Below are positions 60,936-64,000 of a stretch of 64,000 nucleotides of DNA, piece after piece. Positions within the stretch are counted from its first letter, which is position 1; each line of letters opens with the position of its first letter. A program made the translations under genes and the position numbers. A model generated the notes under the pieces. It was not told the origin of the DNA, searched no databases, and saw only the letters and a program-made list of their open reading frames with translations. Origin of the DNA: Acanthornis magna (lineage: Eukaryota > Chordata > Aves > Passeriformes > Acanthizidae); contig JAWUZG010000138.1 of assembly GCA_036785705.1 (NCBI GenBank), positions 3,513,427 through 3,577,426 on the forward strand. The letters run 5' to 3'.

Positions 60936-61445
60936 ATCTTCTCTCTCTGGAAAGGATAAAAGGTTAATTTGTCTGTGCATGCACGACCAAAGCCACCAAC
61001 CCCCGGGGACAGCAGGTGCTGAGGGACGTGCACCTCCCCCACCAGCACCCCGGGAGTCGGGGGCACATCCTGTATCCCCAGGTTATTGCTGGTCAGGTCC
61101 CATCCTGCTCCCAACAAAGCAGAGGGGGAAGAAGCCGAAGAAAGGAAATCCCACTGCAAAGCACTGGCGAGCTCCTTGTCACCTGGCCAGCACCCAGTGG
61201 CACCCGGCTTGGGGCACAGAGGACGTGGTGGCATCACCCCAGGGTCGTGGGTGCTGCGGGGCAGGGGATGCAGGCACCCGGTTCAAAGGCAAAGTCTGGA
61301 TAAGGCGAACAAAAATGAACTAAAGAACAGCGGCCGCCCCCAAAACGGGCGCTTTGCCACCCAAAACTGGCCCGTGGCCCTCGGTGCCGGTGGCCGGTGC
61401 TGGCCCCTGGGTGCCGCACGGATGAGCTTGGGGACAGGGACACTG

Positions 61446-63835
61446 TCATAGGGCTGTGCTCTCCGATTCCTCCTCCTCCTCCTCCTGCCGCGGGGTCAGG
61501 CTCGGCCCCGAGAGTCTCTGCGCTGCCTCCGGCGGCTCGCGGCACAGGGCGGCATCCGGGGACACGTGGAGGGAGGGGACCTCAAAACGGAGCAGACCTG
61601 CGGGAGGGCAGAGCGATGGGGACACCCACCGGGGCTGGCACCGTGTTTGTGCCACCGCCAGGGGTGTGACCGCTCCCTCTGCTCTGTGCCACCCCACCCA
61701 AGCCAGGGCTGTGACATCAGCTGTCCCCACACGCTGCCTGCGTCCCACGAAGCTCTGAACCACCGAGTGCGGGTGACACTGCTGTCCCCTCCCAGGGGAC
61801 CTTCAGGGTGAGGCTGCGCGTGTGAAGTGACAGAGGGTGATCACAGCCACAGGCAGGTGATGTCACCATGTCCCTTGCGGAGAGCAGAGCATGCCCTGCC
61901 CAGGTAGAAAAAGCACCTCTGCCACACCTACCCAGCTCAGGGATATGGCTCAGGGATGTTGATCAGGGATATGGCTCAGGGATGTTTATCAGGGATACGG
62001 CTCAGGAACATTGCTCAGGGATGCTGCCCAGGGATGCTGCCCAGGGATGTTGCCCAGGGATGCTGCCCAGGGATGTTGCCCAGGGATGCTGAACAGGGAT
62101 GTTGCCCAGGGATGTTGCCCAGGGATGTTTCCCAGGGATGTTGCCCATGGATATTGCCCATGGATGTTGCCCATGGATGTTGCCCATGGATATTGCCCAG
62201 GGATGTTGCCCAGGGATGTTGAACAGGGATGTTGCCCATGGATATTGCCCAGGGATGTTGCCCAGGGATGTTGAACAGGGATCTTTTTGTCCCACAGTGG
62301 GACAGGGGAGCTGCCCCTGGGTGCAGGGTGATGCCAGGATGTGATGTTAGGGCTGCATCCATGCCAGGGTGCCATACCAGGCCCACAGCAATGCATTGGC
62401 AGAGCCACACCCATGCCAGTGCCACCCCAAGGCAGGTGGCAGCCCCTGGGGACACTGTGCCTGACCCCACAGGGTGCCCGGGGCTCACTGCCACCTGAGC
62501 TGTCCCACCCCTCGCAGGCCGGATGGGCACACAGAGGACAGAGCTCTTTGCCCTGCTGGACCCCGTGGGAGGGACACTGGGACACTCCCCCAGCCTCTGT
62601 GTCCCCCGGTGTCTCCAGTGTCACCTGGCATTTCCAAAGCACTCCCCTGGCTGTCCCCCTCCAGCAGCGCAGGGACCCTGGGGGGACACAGCACCGACAA
62701 AGCCCAGGGCCAGGGAGGGCAGAGCAGCAGCAACAGCAGCACAGCTCCTGGGGCTTCCCAGGGATGATGCCACAGTCCTGGTGACACTGCCACCTTCCAA
62801 GGGACATAGCCAACTTCTGACTGCATTGTCACCTTCCTTGGCTCATCACCCCCATCCTGGGAACAGTTCAACTTTTCCAGGAGCATCACCACCTTCCTAC
62901 CTGGCCACCCTCAGGGGGATGTTGACACCCTCCTGGGCCAGCACTGCCTCGCTGGGCCAGTTCTACCTTGCCTGGGATAATGTCACCTTCCTGGGGACAT
63001 CACCACCTTCCCAAGGACATTGCCATTTCCTAGAATGAATTGTCACCTTCCTGGGGACATCACCAACTTCCTAGGGACAGTTCTGCCTTTCCAGGGACAT
63101 TGTCATCTTCCTGGGGAACACTGCCACCTTTCGGGGCAGTTTTGCCTTTCAAGGGACAGTCCCACCTTTCCGGGGAGGGTGCCACCGTCCTGGGGACATC
63201 ACCACCTTCCGGGGCACAGTCCTGCCTTCCCAGGGCCATTGTCGCCCTCGCGGGGACCCTCCCGAGAGCCCCCTCCCGCCGGCCCGGTGCCGCCGGGGTT
63301 ACCTGTGAGCGCGCCGTCCCCGGGGCCCGCGGTGTCCAGGCGGGGCGGCTCCGGGGGCTGGGGGGGCGCGGGGGCGGCCGGGGGCGGCTGCGGCGGGGGG
63401 GGCAGCGCGGGGCGCGGCCGCGCTTTGGGGGCGGCCCGGGCCCGGGGGGCGGCGGCGGCGGCGGGGGACGGCAGCAGCGGGGGCGGCGGGGGCTGCCCGG
63501 GGGAGGCTCCGAGGGGGGCTCCGGGGGGCGCCCCGGGGGGGCCGTACGGGGACGGGGTGCTGGGGGGCGTCGGGGACAGGCTGGCCGGGGACGGCTGCCC
63601 CCCGCCCGCCTCCCCCGCCGCCGCCCGGGGCGGGATGGGCGCCAGCTTCTTGGCCCCTGCGGGACAGACAGCGACAAGGACAGGTCAGGGCCGGGTGGCA
63701 CCGGCGGGGACCTCCCGCCCCGCCCCGCCCCGCTCCGCTCCGCTCCTACCTTTGCGCAGCGAGTGCGGGCTCTGCTCGGCCGCGGGGGCGGGCGCCGGGG
63801 GCGGCCCCGGGGACAGCTCCGGGGGCTTGAAAGTG
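61446..63835 (-). CDS. ARHGAP44: Rho GTPase-activating protein 44 (RICH2), last three coding exons (partial)
   Basis: ARHGAP44/RICH2 is a BAR-RhoGAP acting on Rac1/Cdc42 at membranes and dendritic spines; only its proline-rich tail is here. Exons on the minus strand: 63835-63750, 63656-63303 and 61597-61446 (stop TGA). Each has AG before and, except the last, GT after, and phases join without gap. The first reads TFKPPELSP then SPHSLRKG; the second starts AKKLAPIPPR and holds SLSPTPPSTPSPYG; the third reads LLRFEVPSLHV and ends EEEEEESESTAL. These match the human ARHGAP44 tail (KKLAPIPPK, SLSPTPPSTPSPYG, EEESESTAL). The final ESTAL is the class I PDZ ligand known to bind Shank proteins. The middle exon is unusually rich in Pro, Ala and Arg. 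ARHGAP17 also ends in STAL but lacks these exact blocks. BAR and GAP domains lie beyond the right edge. Confidence 0.88.
61930..62285. repeat. 15-bp minisatellite in the last ARHGAP44 intron, about 24 units
   Basis: CAGGGATGTTGCCCA with GCTGCC, GAACAG and TGGATATT variants, nearly unbroken for 355 bp. The period of fifteen keeps frames open on both strands. Confidence 0.94.
62760..63225. repeat. Loose CACCTTCCTGGGGACAT repeat in the last ARHGAP44 intron
   Basis: Imperfect copies of CCACCTTCC, GGGGACATCA and TTGCCATTTCC spaced about 28-32 bp apart, ending near the donor of the preceding exon. Confidence 0.75.
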
Positions 63836-63840
63836 CTGGG

Positions 63841-64000
63841 GCGGGCACGGGGCACGGAACAGGGACAGGAGAGGGGGAGAAAGAACGGAAAGGGAAAAAA
63901 AGGGAGAAAAAGAAATGCAGGGAAAAGGGAAAAAAGAAAAAACGAGCAAAAATATGGAAAAGGGGAAGGAAAAAGAAAAAGGAAAAAGGAAAAAGGGAAA
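63841..64000. repeat. A/G-rich tract at the right edge, ARHGAP44 intron
   Basis: [24 protein letters not shown] sequence, polypyrimidine on the ARHGAP44 sense strand, directly before the acceptor at 63836-63838. It continues out of the window. Confidence 0.88.

Noticed and set aside
61446..63835. Assignment to ARHGAP17 instead of ARHGAP44
   Set aside because: Both end in STAL, but the [22 protein letters not shown] and EEESESTAL blocks fit ARHGAP44, and USP43 rather than USP31 is the neighbour.

Overview
The window is vertebrate nuclear DNA, and everything points to a bird. Genes are compact and GC-rich with short GT-AG introns, the intergenic DNA carries many CR1-type LINE 3' ends and almost no other transposons, and GC-rich minisatellites are unusually dense. 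A GC-rich microchromosome is likely (inference). No bacterial, phage, CRISPR or operon features are present. Most long open frames here are by-products of tandem repeats or GC-rich DNA.

Four protein genes can be assembled exon by exon with matching intron phases. (1) STX8 (syntaxin 8) on the minus strand, first two coding exons only, at the left edge (877 down to 3). (2) A complete TBC1D24-like gene on the plus strand, seven coding exons, 5387-12652, 606 aa, with an N-terminal TBC domain and a C-terminal TLDc domain. (3) A complete USP43 deubiquitinase gene on the plus strand, fifteen coding exons, 44654-58870, 923 aa, with the catalytic Cys, His and Asp and four zinc-ribbon cysteines. (4) The last three coding exons of ARHGAP44 (RICH2) on the minus strand, 63835 down to 61446, ending in the PDZ ligand ESTAL. 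USP43 and ARHGAP44 converge.

Layout: 1-880 STX8 5' end and its CpG-rich promoter. 880-5386 intergenic DNA with an 800-bp polypurine tract and several tandem arrays. 5387-12652 TBC1D24-like gene. 12653-about 14130 its probable 3' region. 14.1-44.3 kb a gene-poor interval with CR1 fragments and five tandem arrays. 44.4-59.8 kb USP43. 59.8-60.7 kb short convergent spacer. 60.7-64.0 kb 3' end of ARHGAP44.

STX8 and USP43 are close neighbours on human 17p13.1, so the locus is recognisable. Two things differ: a TBC1D24 relative lies where mammals have CFAP52, and ARHGAP44, megabases away in human, lies next to USP43. USP31, ARHGAP17 and TBC1D24 all lie on human 16p, so the TBC1D24-like gene may be the genome-duplication partner of TBC1D24 that mammals lost (inference). 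The most striking local observation is that the exon-6 splice donor of the TBC1D24-like gene is the first unit of a roughly 37-copy 19-bp minisatellite. The genes belong to endosomal SNARE fusion (STX8), membrane traffic (TBC1D24-like), ubiquitin removal (USP43) and Rho-family GTPase control at membranes (ARHGAP44). They are independent genes, not one system.
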